64,000 nt of DNA from Tetrahymena thermophila SB210 (Eukaryota; Ciliophora; Oligohymenophorea; Hymenostomatida; Tetrahymenidae): assembly GCF_000189635.1 (NCBI RefSeq), contig NW_002476512.1, forward strand, positions 1,116,001 through 1,180,000. The letters are read 5' to 3'. Shown piece by piece: positions 11,392 to 23,337 of this stretch (position 1 is its first letter; every line of letters starts with the position of its first letter). The position numbers and the translations under genes are program-made. The notes beneath the pieces are model-generated. The model was not told the origin of the DNA. It made no database searches and was given only the letters and a program-made list of their open reading frames with translations.

Positions 11392-14376
11392 ATGATAGTT
11401 GGTTGTTTTAGAGGTTGTTTCTCCTTTAATGCTGAGACTACTTTTGAAAAAGTATGATAGATTATTGAGATATTTAAATATGAGAATAACTTTTTAATTT
11501 ACACAAATTATTAGGCAAGACTTTAAGCAACTTACAGTGGAGATTATGAACCTCCAGCAGAAAGTGATATTCAGCGTAATAAGATTAATTTCTCTTTTTT
11601 TGTATTAGAAAAGGATTTTAATAAGCAATTTAAGTTTGCAAAACAAAGCATAAAAATATTTATCTAAAATTTTAGAGATTCTCTAGACCTTAGCAGGAAA
11701 TGACCCTGAAACACGTCCAGATGTCGCTTTTTAACTTATTTAATCAAAAATGCAATACAGTGAATCAAAAAACTAGTGGAATTATTTGGTTAAAAATCTT
11801 ATTATTTTGGATCGCTGCGTTGAAGATAGAAGCTTTGTTAATGATATTGCAACCATACATATACTTCATGTTGAAAATTTTAAGGATCCTGACCCAAGAA
11901 ATAGTAATTATTTTGAATATTGATTTTAAAGCAAGCTCCATCCTTATTTGTAAGTTACTAATTTGAAAGTAAATTCCAGTTAAAAGGAAGAAAACAATCC
12001 AGCAAAATTTGAACAAGGAAATAATAGAAATTAATCTAAAAACAAAGCTATAAAATAAATGAAATCTTCAATTAAAAATTTTTCTATTACTTAGAAAATA
12101 GGAAATAAATTATAAATATTCAGTTTAAAACAATAAAACAAACAAACAAAGAAAAAATAAATAAATAAATAAGAAATAGATAGAAATTAACTAGATAGAT
12201 AGATTAAAATAAAGGAAATAAAGCTAGTACTTACAAAAAAATTTATTATTAATTTATTAATAGATAATGAAATACATAAATAAATTTATGAACTTTAAGA
12301 TTGAGTTTAAATTAAAAAAATTGAAAGTTTTATGCAATCAAAAATATTAATAGTAATTTTTAAATACATTTAATAGGCATTATTAAGATTGATGGATTTA
12401 TCAGAAAATATTTTTAATACATCAAAATGAAGAGCAAGCTTTATGCTAAAAAAAATTCTAGCTTTAATGTTAATAAAAGAGAAAAGAGATAGTATTTTCT
12501 TTCTATTCCCACTGACAAAATATTCTTTGAAATGGGTGAAGCTCTAGCATTATTCTAATTCATGATAGATCTCGTGAGAACAAACACTGATCCTTTGAAA
12601 AGTAATTCTTTTTTTATTTTAAATAATTAATGAGTTAACAAAGTTTGAAAAAACAACAGGAGTTTCCAAAAGAGGCTACTTAGAATATAAATTAAACTAA
12701 TATGTTTTTCATCTAATGCTCTACACTATGTTGAATCTTTATACCACAATGTTTATAGTTATATCAGTACTGTTAGGTAAATTAAAATATCAATTTAGTT
12801 TTTATTTTAATAGTTTTTTTATGAAATAAAATAATTAATAGAGAGATTAACAGAATAAACTTTAGACGAGGCAAACAAAACAAAAGATTACTACATGAAA
12901 TTTTTAAAGTGCAATGAGCAGTTTTCTTAATTTGTAGATGATCATAAATTTATTAAGGGATATCAAGAAATAAAGCCAGGTGATTTTTATTAACCTAATA
13001 GAAATACTTTACAAGTTATTTAGGATTGGATTTAGTTACTTGATAGTAGAAAAAATATGTAAGACCCAGATGCAGTTGTCATTTAAATAGATTAGGATGT
13101 CAATTTACCAAAAATTATTATTGATAAAGTTGTTAAATATCCTGTGAAAACAAATAACTAAGTTAACTTTTTAGGTGAAGATGAAAATTGTGTTTATATC
13201 AAGCAAGCTAATTCAGAATTAAGACCATGCTAATAGCAAATGAATGAAAGTGATTCTGTAGATGGAGGAATATTTAGGTTAGATAAATAAGATTCTATAA
13301 CTACTGGCGTTTTCCCCAATGTAGATGATCTGGAGAAATTTAGTATATTCAATTCTTAGAGATTGTCAGATGAAACTAATACTAGATTTTAGTTTGGAAA
13401 GAACACAAAGAATTCAACTAAATTCTTAGAAAATGCTAATACAGGTTTCTGTAAAGATTTCTTCCAAGTTTATAAAAATGAATATAGTTCTTCATTTAGC
13501 AAGAATTCCAAGTATTTGACCTAGTAATTATACACTAATAAATTTGAAAAATGCAATCTTTTAGAGCAGTATTTCGAAAAATCTTTCCAAAATACCGTTA
13601 GCTTTATGATCAATGATCGCTTAACTACTCATATAGATGCTTCTATTAAATAATTACCTAATTTTGAAGAATAGATGTTCTTTGATTTCAAAAACGAGTA
13701 CAGTGTAGTTGAGCCTATGCATTATATTTATGATGACTCAAAGATTAAATACTAACCAGAATAAGTCAAACAAAAAGAAGTATAATCTCAAATGAAGATT
13801 CAAGATGTATATACAATTTAAGGTGCAGACACCACCAAGGCAAGTGAATTATTAGCCTAGATAATGACCAAAAACGAATCATATAATGATAAAACAGAGG
13901 AAAACAGCTAATTCAAAACTTCTCCATATAAATCATTATCAAGTTCATAAAAGTAAGAAAATTAGTACTAGTTATCTCCTTTAAAAGAAAATTAAGAATA
14001 AGAATATGCTTTTGTTCCTTCACCTATAAATAATCATGTAAAAGAAGATAACAAATAAAACTAAATCGATTATAAAATTTTCTACAATAATGACGAAGAG
14101 TAAAACGGACTTTATACATAATAAAATAGTTCTCATCAAAAAGATGAACCAAGATACTAAGATTAAGAATATTAACATAATAATCTATCAGATCAAAATT
14201 ATGCCCACAACTAAGCAGATGATTCTACTAACATTTTGAGTAGTTCACGCAAATTCAGTAATGAAATTATTAAAAATAATAATCAAGAGGAAACTTACGA
14301 CCACGAAATACACTACGAAAATTATCAAAACAATAATGAGCATACTGTAGCAGCAGAAACCAATTAAAACTATTGA
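11392..14376 (+). CDS. ANTH-domain protein (AP180/CALM-like clathrin adaptor)
   Basis: Six exons fit in phase: 11392-11451, 11515-11575, 11676-11903, 12377-12601, 12660-12766, 12814-14376; 747 residues, stop TGA. The ANTH-type superhelix spans about residues 15-290. Landmarks: FEKARLQATYSGDYEPPAES, then TLAGNDPETRPDV, then WNYLVKNLIILDRC (the family's W..vlK.LiilHr block), then HVENFKDPDPRN joined across the 473-nt third intron to GFIRKYFQYIK (the F+.Y..Yl block). Next come MGEALALFQFMIDLV and ERLTEQTLDEANKTKDYYMK. After the domain is a long Gln/Asn/Ser-rich tail, as in endocytic adaptors. In the family the ANTH domain binds PI(4,5)P2 and sorts SNAREs into clathrin coats. Here the basic PKxKH-type lipid motif is replaced by PPAESD. 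The domain call is by eye; boundaries could shift by a few codons. Confidence 0.75.
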
Positions 14377-14952
14377 AAAATACTTAATAAATCTAATAAG
14401 AATATATAAATAAATCAAGTAGAGTAAATTGGGAGGAATAAAAATGTTAATTTTATTTAGTAAAAACTTCCTCAAAATACAATTATTGTTGTATTTATAT
14501 TTGAAATACCTTAAAAAATATTTTATAATTTAAAAATAAATAAATAAATCAATCAATCCTAATATAGAAAGACAAATTTCAGTTTTGTAATTATATAAAT
14601 GTTTTACATTAGTAATCAATTTTCTCAATTTTGCTTTAAAAAATTAATTACAGCAACAAAACTTAAAAAATTTTAATCCTTAAATAATTATTTTTAAAAC
14701 TTTTGTATTAAAAAAAATATTTTTAATTTCCTTCTTTCTAAATTGTTTTTTATAATTGAAAATATTATTTTTTTTGTTAAATAAATCAAATTATTGTTGT
14801 TTTATTTAGTAGTTTATTTGAGATTGATATTTTTTGTTATTGTTTTTATCAAAAAAAATATCTTTGATTATGATAATTGAAATTTCATTTGTAGAGCTTT
14901 TATTTGTTAATTAATTTAGTGTTTGAGATTTAGTTAAATTGCGTTCATTTTT
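14377..14952. other. Intergenic, nothing seen
   Basis: AT-rich spacer of about 0.6 kb between the ANTH gene and the helicase, both on +. No motif recognised. Confidence 0.6.
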
Positions 14953-17806
14953 ATGAGGACATTTGAGTTTAAAAAGAAGCAGTTTGGCAATAACTAAGCA
15001 AATAGTCAAGAATAGTAGAAATAATAGTGGCAGGAGATTTAGAAATAAAAGAAATAAAGAAAAGAAGAAGACATTTTAGTTGGAGAGAGAGGTGGTTTCT
15101 AGGGTTTTGATTAATGGGACTTTAAAGAATTGCCTATTGTATAGCACAGTAAATAAAAATAATTATTTTTCTTTTAAATAAACAAAAAATGTATTTTAAT
15201 AGAATAAGAGATTTTATATTGCGTAGAAAACTATTCTTGTGTGGTTGTAATTGCAGAAACAGGCTCAGGAAAAACAACAAGTAAGTAATTAATTGATCAT
15301 TTGATTTACAATTCACTTTTAGACATAATTAGTTATAAAATATTTCAAATTAAGCACATCAAAATAAAAAATACAAAAATATTCACTTTGAGAAGGCTCA
15401 AAACTTGTTTTTGATATGGCTTATTTTATCTTGAAAAGTTAATCCATTATTTTACATTATTTTTTAAATTTATTTTTATGTTAGAAATTCCTCAGTATTT
15501 GGTAGAAGCAGGATATGCTATAAATGGTAAAAAAATTGGGGTCAGTTAACCTAGAAGGATTGCAGCGATCAGTATTGCAAATAGAGTTGCTCAAGAAATG
15601 GGTTGTATTATTGGTTAAGAAGTTGGGTATAGTGTGAGATTCGATGATAATTGTGATGAGGAGCTCACTTAAATCAAATACATGACAGATGGTATGCTTA
15701 TAAATTAAATTCTTAATGATCCCTTATTAAGTGAATACTCAGTGCTAATGATTGATGATATTCATGAAAGAAGTATAAACACTGATATCTTGTTAGGATT
15801 GTTAAAAAAAATCAGAAGAAAGAATCCACAGCTGAAATTAGTTATTTCTAGTGCTACTATTGATGCTGAAAGTATTAGCACCTTTTTCTAGGAAAGAGTA
15901 ACAGATCCTAAAACAAATTAGGTTATTGCTAACCTCACTTCGTAAATTTTGTACATAGAAGGCAGACAATTTCCTGTAGATATTTATTACCTTAAAGAAA
16001 CTACAAGAAATTATGTTGTGAAAGCCGTATAAGTCACTCTTGAAATCATAAGAGCTCCTGATAAAAAGGTTTATTTTATTTGAAAATATGAAAATATTTT
16101 AATAATTGTTTGAAAATAAATATGTTCAGGGAGATATCTTAATCTTTTTGACTGGTTAAGAAGAAATAGAAGCCTTTATCGAAATCATTTAAAAAAATTT
16201 TATTGGGGATGCTGAAAGATAAAATTTGAAAATACTTCCACTTTACTCTGGATTGCCTCTAGAGGACTAAATGGAGGTTTTTAAACCAAGTGAATCATAT
16301 GTTAGAAAAATTATAGTCTCAACTAACATTGCTGAGTCCAGTATCACTATTAGTGGAGTAGTTTATGTTATAGATACCCTTTTTCACAAAATAAATTATT
16401 ATGATTTTAAAAGAGGGTTTGAAAACCTTCTTGTTGTACCGATAAGCAAAGCTGCTGCTAAATAAAGAGCTGGAAGAGCTGGCAGAGTATAAAGAGGTGA
16501 ATGCTATAGATTATGCACAAAAGATTAGTTTGTACAATTATACGATAACAGCACTCCAGAGATATTAAGATGTGATTTATCAACTTTCATTCTCTAGTTA
16601 AAAACACTTGGAGTAGGAGATGTCACTAACTTTGAATTACTTTAGTAGCCTAACGAAAATGCGTATGCAAAAGCATTAGAATAACTATTTGCTTTAAAGG
16701 TTATAGATAAATATTGCAATCTTACTTAAGAAATTGGACATAAAATATGTGATTTTAATCTTGAAACTAAGTTAGGAGTAAATTAATTTATTAAAAATCC
16801 TTTTCAAAATTTAAAATATTCATAAATAGTAAAAAATAAATAAGTCATTTATTTTTATTTTATTAACATAAAGGTTCTATTATTGAATAGCTTTAAAGAT
16901 GATTTTGGATGTAGTTAACAAATGCTTGTTTTATGTTCAATGCTCAGCTTGTAAGGTTAGGTATTTTACAATGGATTTGATCCAGCTACTATTTTGAAAT
17001 AAAAGAAAAAATTAGGAGCTAAAGAAGGTGATCATATTACATTAATCAATATATTTTTAGCCTTTAATCACCTGAAAAGCTCACAAGCTAGACAAGGATT
17101 TTGTAGCGATCACAAACTAAATATAAAAAGCCTAAATATGGCAGTTAAAATACATGATTAGCTTTGCAAATAAGTTAAAAGAATGGGATTGAAGGTTAAC
17201 AATAGTGAAGATGATATTGAGGGAATTTTGAGAGCTTTAGTTACAGCTTTCTTTATGAATGTTGCACAACTTTAACCTGATGGATCTTATAGAAATTTAA
17301 GAAATAAAGAAATTCTTTATCTTCACCCTACTTCAATACTTAACATAAATTTTCCTCAATGGGTCATATATTCTGAAGTTGTATTTTCAACAAAGTATTA
17401 CATGAGAGAAGTTTCTGAAGTAGATCCAAAATGGTTGCTTGAATTAGCCAGCCATTATTTCGAAGATCAGAGATTAAAGTAAGCTGAGTAAAAGCATGGT
17501 AAAGAAATCATAGCACAAAATGAATATGAAAAAAACAAATAAAAAATTGAAGAAGAAAAATAAAAGGATCCAGTCATGGGTAGATTTAATATATTTAAAA
17601 GAAAAAGGCCTACAAATGTTATAGGTAGAGATGATGATAAAGAAAAAGAAGGATAGGAAAAGCTATAGAAAAAGCTAAAAATTAATCTACCACCCTCAAA
17701 ACCTCAAAATACAAATTTATTATCATTTCAACAAGATGATGAAGAGGAAGAAGAGTATAATATAGAAGAAAGTGACGAAGACAATAATATTAAAGAAAAT
17801 GAATGA
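14953..17806 (+). CDS. DHX35: DEAH/RHA-type RNA helicase, DHX35-like, with DDIH in motif II
   Basis: Exons 14953-15148, 15203-15280, 15485-16068, 16130-16828 and 16874-17806 give 829 residues ending in TGA. Helicase motifs in order: AETGSGKTT (I), QPRRIAAISIANRVA (Ia), LMIDDIHERS (II), ISSATIDAES (III), LTGQEEIEAF (IV region), STNIAESSITISG (V), QRAGRAGR (VI). They are followed by winged-helix, ratchet and OB-fold sequence (FGCSQQ, GDHITLINIF, LHPTSIL, WVIYSEVVFSTKYYMREV). This order and several blocks match DHX35, a spliceosome-associated helicase of animals and fungi. The codons for Gln in motifs IV and VI are TAA, which fixes the genetic code. Motif II reads DDIH instead of DEAH, so the catalytic Glu is Asp; motif I begins Ala rather than Gly. 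The C-terminus has an extra Lys/Glu-rich, acidic tail of about 100 residues. Confidence 0.92.
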
Positions 17807-18235
17807 ATGATATTTTATTTAAGAAAAAACATGCTAAATTAAATAAATTAATTAAAATACTGTTTTAAAAAGTTTTTAATTAATAGAAAAGATATTATTT
17901 TATTGACTTATCTTTTAATTATAAAATTTATTTTTACATTTTTTGTGTTTCTTTAAATTAGCAATTAATATTTAATTAATTATTTTTCTTTATTTTATAA
18001 TTTTTCTAACCTTTATATGAAATAATTAAGTTAATTTAAATACATAATAGAGAGAATTTTAAATTGTTTTATTTTGATATTTTGTTTAATCATAAATTTA
18101 TTACTGGTTTGGGTTCTACTGTATATTAATGCAAAAGTTTGACAAATTTTTAGAAAAAATCATAAAAATTATTTTTTAATTTCAGGAAAGAATGTAATAA
18201 ATTTATTTTTCAAATTAAAAAAATTACTTACTTGA
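17807..18235. other. Intergenic, nothing seen
   Basis: AT-rich 3' flank of the helicase gene. No open frame of interest. Confidence 0.55.
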
Positions 18236-18745
18236 TCACTAGCGATCTAGTATTTTTAAAATAGCTAATTAATTTAATTAAAAAATGATAAAATAAAATT
18301 TCTTATAAAAAAATATACCCTCACAAGCAGCTTTGAATTGGGGAGGTACAAATTTGTTAAATTTTATAAACATGCTAAGGTTGATCATATTCTGAATAAG
18401 CTTACTCAGTTGATAATATTTTCTGAAATAAATAGTTCTAATAATGACAGATTATAAATATCTGTTAAATAGCTACTATTAAGTGAACTTGTTTATGATC
18501 CACAAATAAAAGTCTACTCTAATTTGATATTTAATATCTACAAATTGATGCATTCCTCTAAGCAAAATATCAGACAAGTCAGTTCTGATTAGCTAATTTT
18601 ATTCCATCTAAAAATTATTTAAGAGTTTTGAATGTTTATAAATTTTAGAGCTCAAGATACTAGGCTTGATAAAGATAATTTTTATATTATTTCATTTTTT
18701 CTACTTTAGGAACTTGTTAATATTGTAATTATTTGTTTAGGATGA
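18236..18745 (+). pseudogene. Decayed gene fragment, helical protein, internal TGA
   Basis: One frame (starts at positions 2 mod 3) reads as good protein sequence from about 18323: SSFELGRYKFVKFYKHAKVD, then LTQLIIFSEINSSNNDRLQ and KQLLLSELVYDPQIKVYSN, up to IIQEF. It then meets TGA at 18629-18631 and continues in the same frame as MFINFRAQDTRLDKDNFYII to a second TGA at 18743. There is no in-frame ATG between the preceding TGA (18233) and the start of this sequence. The long alpha-helical, Leu/Ile-rich character suggests an armadillo/HEAT-like protein, but the family was not recognised. A short intron skipping the TGA could not be made to fit, so a relic is the simplest reading. Confidence 0.4.
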
Positions 18746-18941
18746 ATATTGATTAGCGATTATTGATCTTAATTTTTAAAGTAATCTTTCAAAATTTTTT
18801 TAATTACATAAATTATCTTTTGATAAAAAGTAAATACTTTATTTACTAATTTAGATAAATAACTATAAATAAATCATTAATATTTTTCAACCAACAGGTT
18901 CAACTATATTTAAAATTAGATTTGAAAAGAATAGAAGTTTA

Positions 18942-20354
18942 ATGAAAGCTCATAAAAAGTAAGAAGTATAGAAATTTTTAGTAGTGGATAAAGACAAATA
19001 AATGAATCACATTATGATTTCTAGTGTGTTGCAAGATTCTTCATTTGGAAAAATTTTAATTTCTTCAAAAAATAATAATTAAAAATGGAATGATAAATCA
19101 AATGATGGCAAATAAAAAGAAAAATCCAATTATACAGAAAGCTTAATTGACAATAAAATTTAAGAGTAAGTACAGCAAATTAATCTTTTGAGAGAATAAA
19201 ACAATAAATCAGAAGAAGCGTAAAAATATATTTCCAAAATCATGAAAAAAGTTCGATAGAGAGTTTTAGTGAAGGATTTTGAACCCTCATTTAAATTCGC
19301 TCTCGCTATAATACTAGGGATCTTCTTTTTATTCATCAAGCCAGCTTATTCTTTTAGATAATGGTCGAGGGAATAATAGCCAATAATTGAAACAGTTGAA
19401 TTAAACTATATTTTCTTTAGTATTATTATGATTGGCCTACTTTCTTTCACAAAATAAATCTTGAAGTAGATATTCTATTAATGGGTGGTGAAAAATTTGA
19501 ATAATAAATATAAGGGTATTTTAAGGAATCATAGAGCTAATAAAATTATACTTTGGATATATGAAACAATTTACTATTTTCACATGACTTTATTTGGACT
19601 AATAACGTTTAATTAAGCAACATGGATGCCATACGAGCTTGGTGGCAAAGGATGCTGCAACAATCTTTTAAAGTCATTTCCAAATATAAACTAAGAAGAC
19701 CCACAAATAATAAATTAAATGATATATTTCAATCTGATTTAGTTGGCATTTCATGTTAATGCACTAATTGATCTATTTTTTGGAGCAAGAAAATAAGATG
19801 AATACAAAAAATATGAAACAGGCCTAAACCACTTCATGTTCTTAGCAATAATTATTTATTCAATTTTTTTCAATCTTTTGAATATGTCGACTGCTTTTTT
19901 CATCTTACACAATTTCGGTAAATAAAATATGAAACTAAAATGATTTTGATATTGAATTAATTATTTTTAAAAAGGTGATATAATTGTTGCAGGTGGAAGA
20001 GCATATGCAGATTTAGAATAAAAACAAAAAAAGATTATTTATTTACTTATTACATTTGGAGTCAGTATTTGGATTTTTACAAGATTTTTCATAGTGCCAA
20101 AATGCATCATTTTCTAATTTTTTACAATTATTGATCTAGCATAAAGTTTCTGGAGCATCTTTAAGTATGCTTACATATACTTATTGATATTATTTTTATT
20201 CACACTTTTCATGGAAATTTACTGGACTCTTTTTCTTGTGCAGGTAAGCGTTTCATATATACTCAATCCTACTTACAAAAACATCTATGACAATAGAGAT
20301 TTCAAAAAGCTATATTAATGCATTAAAAATAGAAATTCATTAAGATTTCATTGA
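18942..20354 (+). CDS. TLC-domain membrane protein (ceramide synthase / Lag1-like)
   Basis: Exons 18942-19917 and 19975-20354 with a 57-nt intron; about 451 residues, stop TGA. The N-terminal 105 or so residues are hydrophilic, Lys/Gln-rich. About seven hydrophobic segments follow (such as FALAIILGIFFLFI, IFFSIIMIGLLSF and YIYLLILFLFTLFMEIYW). The TLC core lies around residues 250-340: FHVNALIDLFFGARKQDEY, then YETGLNHFMFLAIIIYS, then FFILHNFGDIIVAGGRAYAD, joined over the intron. This keeps the paired His and Asp pattern (LNHF...HNFGD) of the Lag1/TLC motif. Ceramide synthases of the ER acylate sphingoid bases to ceramide; TRAM and CLN8 proteins share the fold, so the exact substrate is not certain. 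The intron interrupts the HNFG/D junction. Confidence 0.8.
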
Positions 20355-21479
20355 ATCATTAAAATGTTTTCAACAGAACTTATTTATGCCATTTTAATTA
20401 GTTTTTAATTATGATATTTATGATAAGGTGCTTGTTCTTTCTTGCTTATACAATTATTCAAAGATTTTAACATTATAAACAATTTTAAACTGAATTAAAG
20501 TTTAATTGTGAAATTTTATCTTAAATGATATTATATTAATATAAATTTAATACTAAGTATTTAGTATTGTAATTTCTATCTATTAATGCTATTTATTTAT
20601 TTGTATATATTTTATTCATCCTCAGACTATTAAAAATGCATAGAACTATATAAATTTACTCTTAAATATTGCTTAACAATCATCCGCATTAAATGTTAAA
20701 TTTTATTTGTAATATATTAATACCTACCAAACAAAAAATTAAATCTTATTTTAGTAAAATAAATCCTGATTTATACAATAATTTTTATAATTTTGAGAGA
20801 ATTTGTTAATATTTATTTAATTTATTTATTTTTAGTTTAAAGCATAAATATAAGATAGTTAGCTTTTAAACTAAATTAAATTATTTTTTAATACTTTAAC
20901 TTCTCATTTATGAAGAATTAAGAATCGACAGTATTTATTTTAGTATTTTAGAGTCATAATTTTATTCATTCCAAATAATTTCAAAAACAAACGTCCTTAA
21001 TGTAACAATGTCTTATTATATGAAGAGTTATGGTATCTTATATTTTTTTGTAAGGATAGTTATTCTTAATTTTCTATTTTAGATTAGAAATTAATTTATA
21101 CTTTTTAATAGAGTCTTTAATGGTGATAGTTGTAATATATTTAAATTAACATATTTTTTTGAATATTTACAAATTAATTTTCAAAATAAATTAAAGCATG
21201 TTTAATTCAATATGATTAAGCTAAAATCTTTACAATTGACCTCAGAATAAGGCGAGCGTTTCTATGTTATTAATATTAATAAACTTTTTAATTGTTTATT
21301 AAGGAAAAAATATCTATAATAGAAAAATTAGTAATGAAAACTATATTTTTATATAATTTTAAGTCTAATATTAATTTTCTCTTTATTTTATTTTCTTAGA
21401 TGATATTTTTTATTAAAACGAAAGTAATTTGAATATGTTTGTTTAGAAAAATAAGAAAAATTGAATTAATTTAAGAATT
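20355..21479. other. Intergenic, one weak open frame
   Basis: AT-rich. An ATG at 21008 opens a TGA-terminated frame to 21337 (109 codons, including IKLKSLQLTSEQGERFYV). It lacks homology clues and its composition is close to background. It is recorded as a possible but unsupported small gene. Confidence 0.35.
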
Positions 21480-22535
21480 TAGGAAAAATAAAAAGAAATT
21501 ATAGATAAAGCTAATTTTGAGGAGGATTCTGGCTATCTCAGTGAAGAATAAAAATGGGGCGATTATAATTTCGGTTAAATATTTTTATTTAACAATTTAA
21601 TAAGTAGAGGATAAATTTAATTTAGCAAGCAAAGGGATTGTTTCTAAGGTGTATCATAAGTTCTTACTTTAAAATAATGTACAAAATAACAATCATTTAA
21701 AAGGAAAAAACACAAAAATGTATTAGGGGGCTATAGAATGCATAGAATAGGTTACGGAAGACTTTTAAGGTAAGAAGTATTCTTCTAATGATGTAGCCAA
21801 ACAGCTTTAATCTGACCATAAAAGTACACATTAGTTACTAAAATGTTATGAAATATTTAAAATCAATAGGTAAGAAGTATGGCAAGGTTACATACATCCA
21901 TTAACTAAATAAATGATACCAATTAAAATGATAGAATTTCAATAGAAATGAATTTATAGCAATTTAATTTGATAGGATTGTGTTTTCTGATGAGAGTTAA
22001 TTAAATGAAAATGGACTGCAAATATGGCATTCAGATGAATCTTAACTTTTCTAATAAACAAAAGAGCTTTCCTATAAAAATATGGAAGTAAAGGTATGGG
22101 GTTTAATAATCACATAACGAAAGGGAGAATTATATACAAAATTTGAATGTAGATAGTTTTGCATATATTTAATGCCTAGAAACGAGTTTGCTTCCATTCA
22201 CTTAGAGAACTTATGGAAGAAAATAATGGATCCTATTTTAAGATGGAGCGCAGAGTCATACCTCTAAACAGACTCAATAATGGCTTACAGCTAATAAAAT
22301 TGAAATTTTATAAAATTTTGCATGGAGCCCTGATACTAACCCAATCGAGCTAGTATGGATGGCAATGAAAAAAATGTTCAAAAAGATCAATTACAATCAA
22401 AAAATAAAGAATAAAGATGATCTCATAGCCATCATTAATGAGATATGGAACAATTTAGACTAAAATATCATTATAAATTGTATTAACCATGTTTAATCAA
22501 TACTCCTTGAATAGCATGGAAATTATTTACATTGA
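21480..22535 (+). pseudogene. Tc1/mariner (IS630)-type DDE transposase relic
   Basis: Fragments of a mariner-like transposase appear in succession but in different frames. They are an N-terminal segment (SEEQKWGDYNFG), a helix-turn-helix-like stretch (SSNDVAKQLQSDHKS), the first catalytic block DRIVFSDES followed by EVKVWGLIITQRKGELY, a second block LQTDSIMAYS in place of the usual QDNAPxH, and the third block AWSPDTNPIELVW in another frame, ending in TGA 22533-22535. Between MAYS and the following ANKIEIL the expected spacing is missing and the frame changes, so there has been a deletion. At least two other frame changes occur upstream. The element is inactive. Terminal inverted repeats could not be identified by eye. 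Confidence 0.8.
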
Positions 22536-22740
22536 AATTTATAAAATTTATTTATGTTTTTTATTCATATTTTTTGTATTTTTCTTACATTTTTTGATTA
22601 AAAAGAAACCAATCAAAAATTACTTGCTCAAATTATCTCATATTAAAATTTATCATTTCGACTATGCTCTTCTAATTTAAATAGCTTTAAAAAAATAAAT
22701 CGTTAGTGTTTCAATTATAATTTTTTTATAATAAATACAA

Positions 22741-23337
22741 GATTAATAAAACAAAACATCTAACAGCCATAAGAGTTAAGATGAATTAATTAATTGGCCA
22801 CTAATCAATCTACCAAAAATTATCATCCTTCAACATTATGAGGACATTTTATCTCTTATAACTGAATTGAAGAAGAGTCAAGAATATGGTGTTAAGAGAT
22901 ATCTTAGGTATAATAGCATATTCTATGAGATGAAAAAAGATTTAGATAAGCTATTTCAGATTGTTTTTATTTCATTTATCAAGAGAGAAGCAGTTAGCTA
23001 AGTGGCAAGAGAAATGAATTTGGAGAAATATATTGTCTCTTAAATTTATAAAAAAATCAGACTAACAATAAATAGAAAATGGAAATATAATTGCATTGAA
23101 ACAGATGAAACTTTACTCACACATATAACAGGATTAGACGATGAAAAAATAAATACACAATGTTGGCTGATTGGTGTTATTGATAGAGCAATAAAGTAAT
23201 TCAGATTTAAGGTGATTGGAAGTTATCGATCATAAATTAAATTTAAATAATTATTTGAAGCATTTCATAAAGACCCAGTTTTACACCATATAAAACCCAT
23301 AATAATACCAAATATGGTAGTAATAAGGGTGCACTGA
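22741..23337 (+). pseudogene. Merlin / IS1016 (ISXO2-like) DDE transposase fragment
   Basis: One frame ending at TGA 23335-23337 reads for nearly 200 codons without an obvious ATG. A DNA-binding-like N-terminal half (FIKREAVSQVAREMNLEKY) leads to CIETDETLLTHITG and then QCWLIGVIDRAIKQFRFKVI, which match the first catalytic Asp block (xxDEt) and the WVFGmidR block of Merlin/IS1016 transposases. The frame stops before the later G..I.sD.w.aY and the final catalytic residue, so the copy is truncated. It lies about 200 bp from the mariner-type relic on the same strand. The family assignment rests on two short blocks. Confidence 0.6.

Noticed and set aside
11921..11923. TGA as the true stop of a 122-residue ANTH protein
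   Set aside because: It would cut the domain in half. Splicing 11903 to 12377 restores the next conserved ANTH block in phase.
11700..12016. Overlapping + and - frames in the ANTH region
   Set aside because: Off-frame shadows of exon 3 and the following intron.
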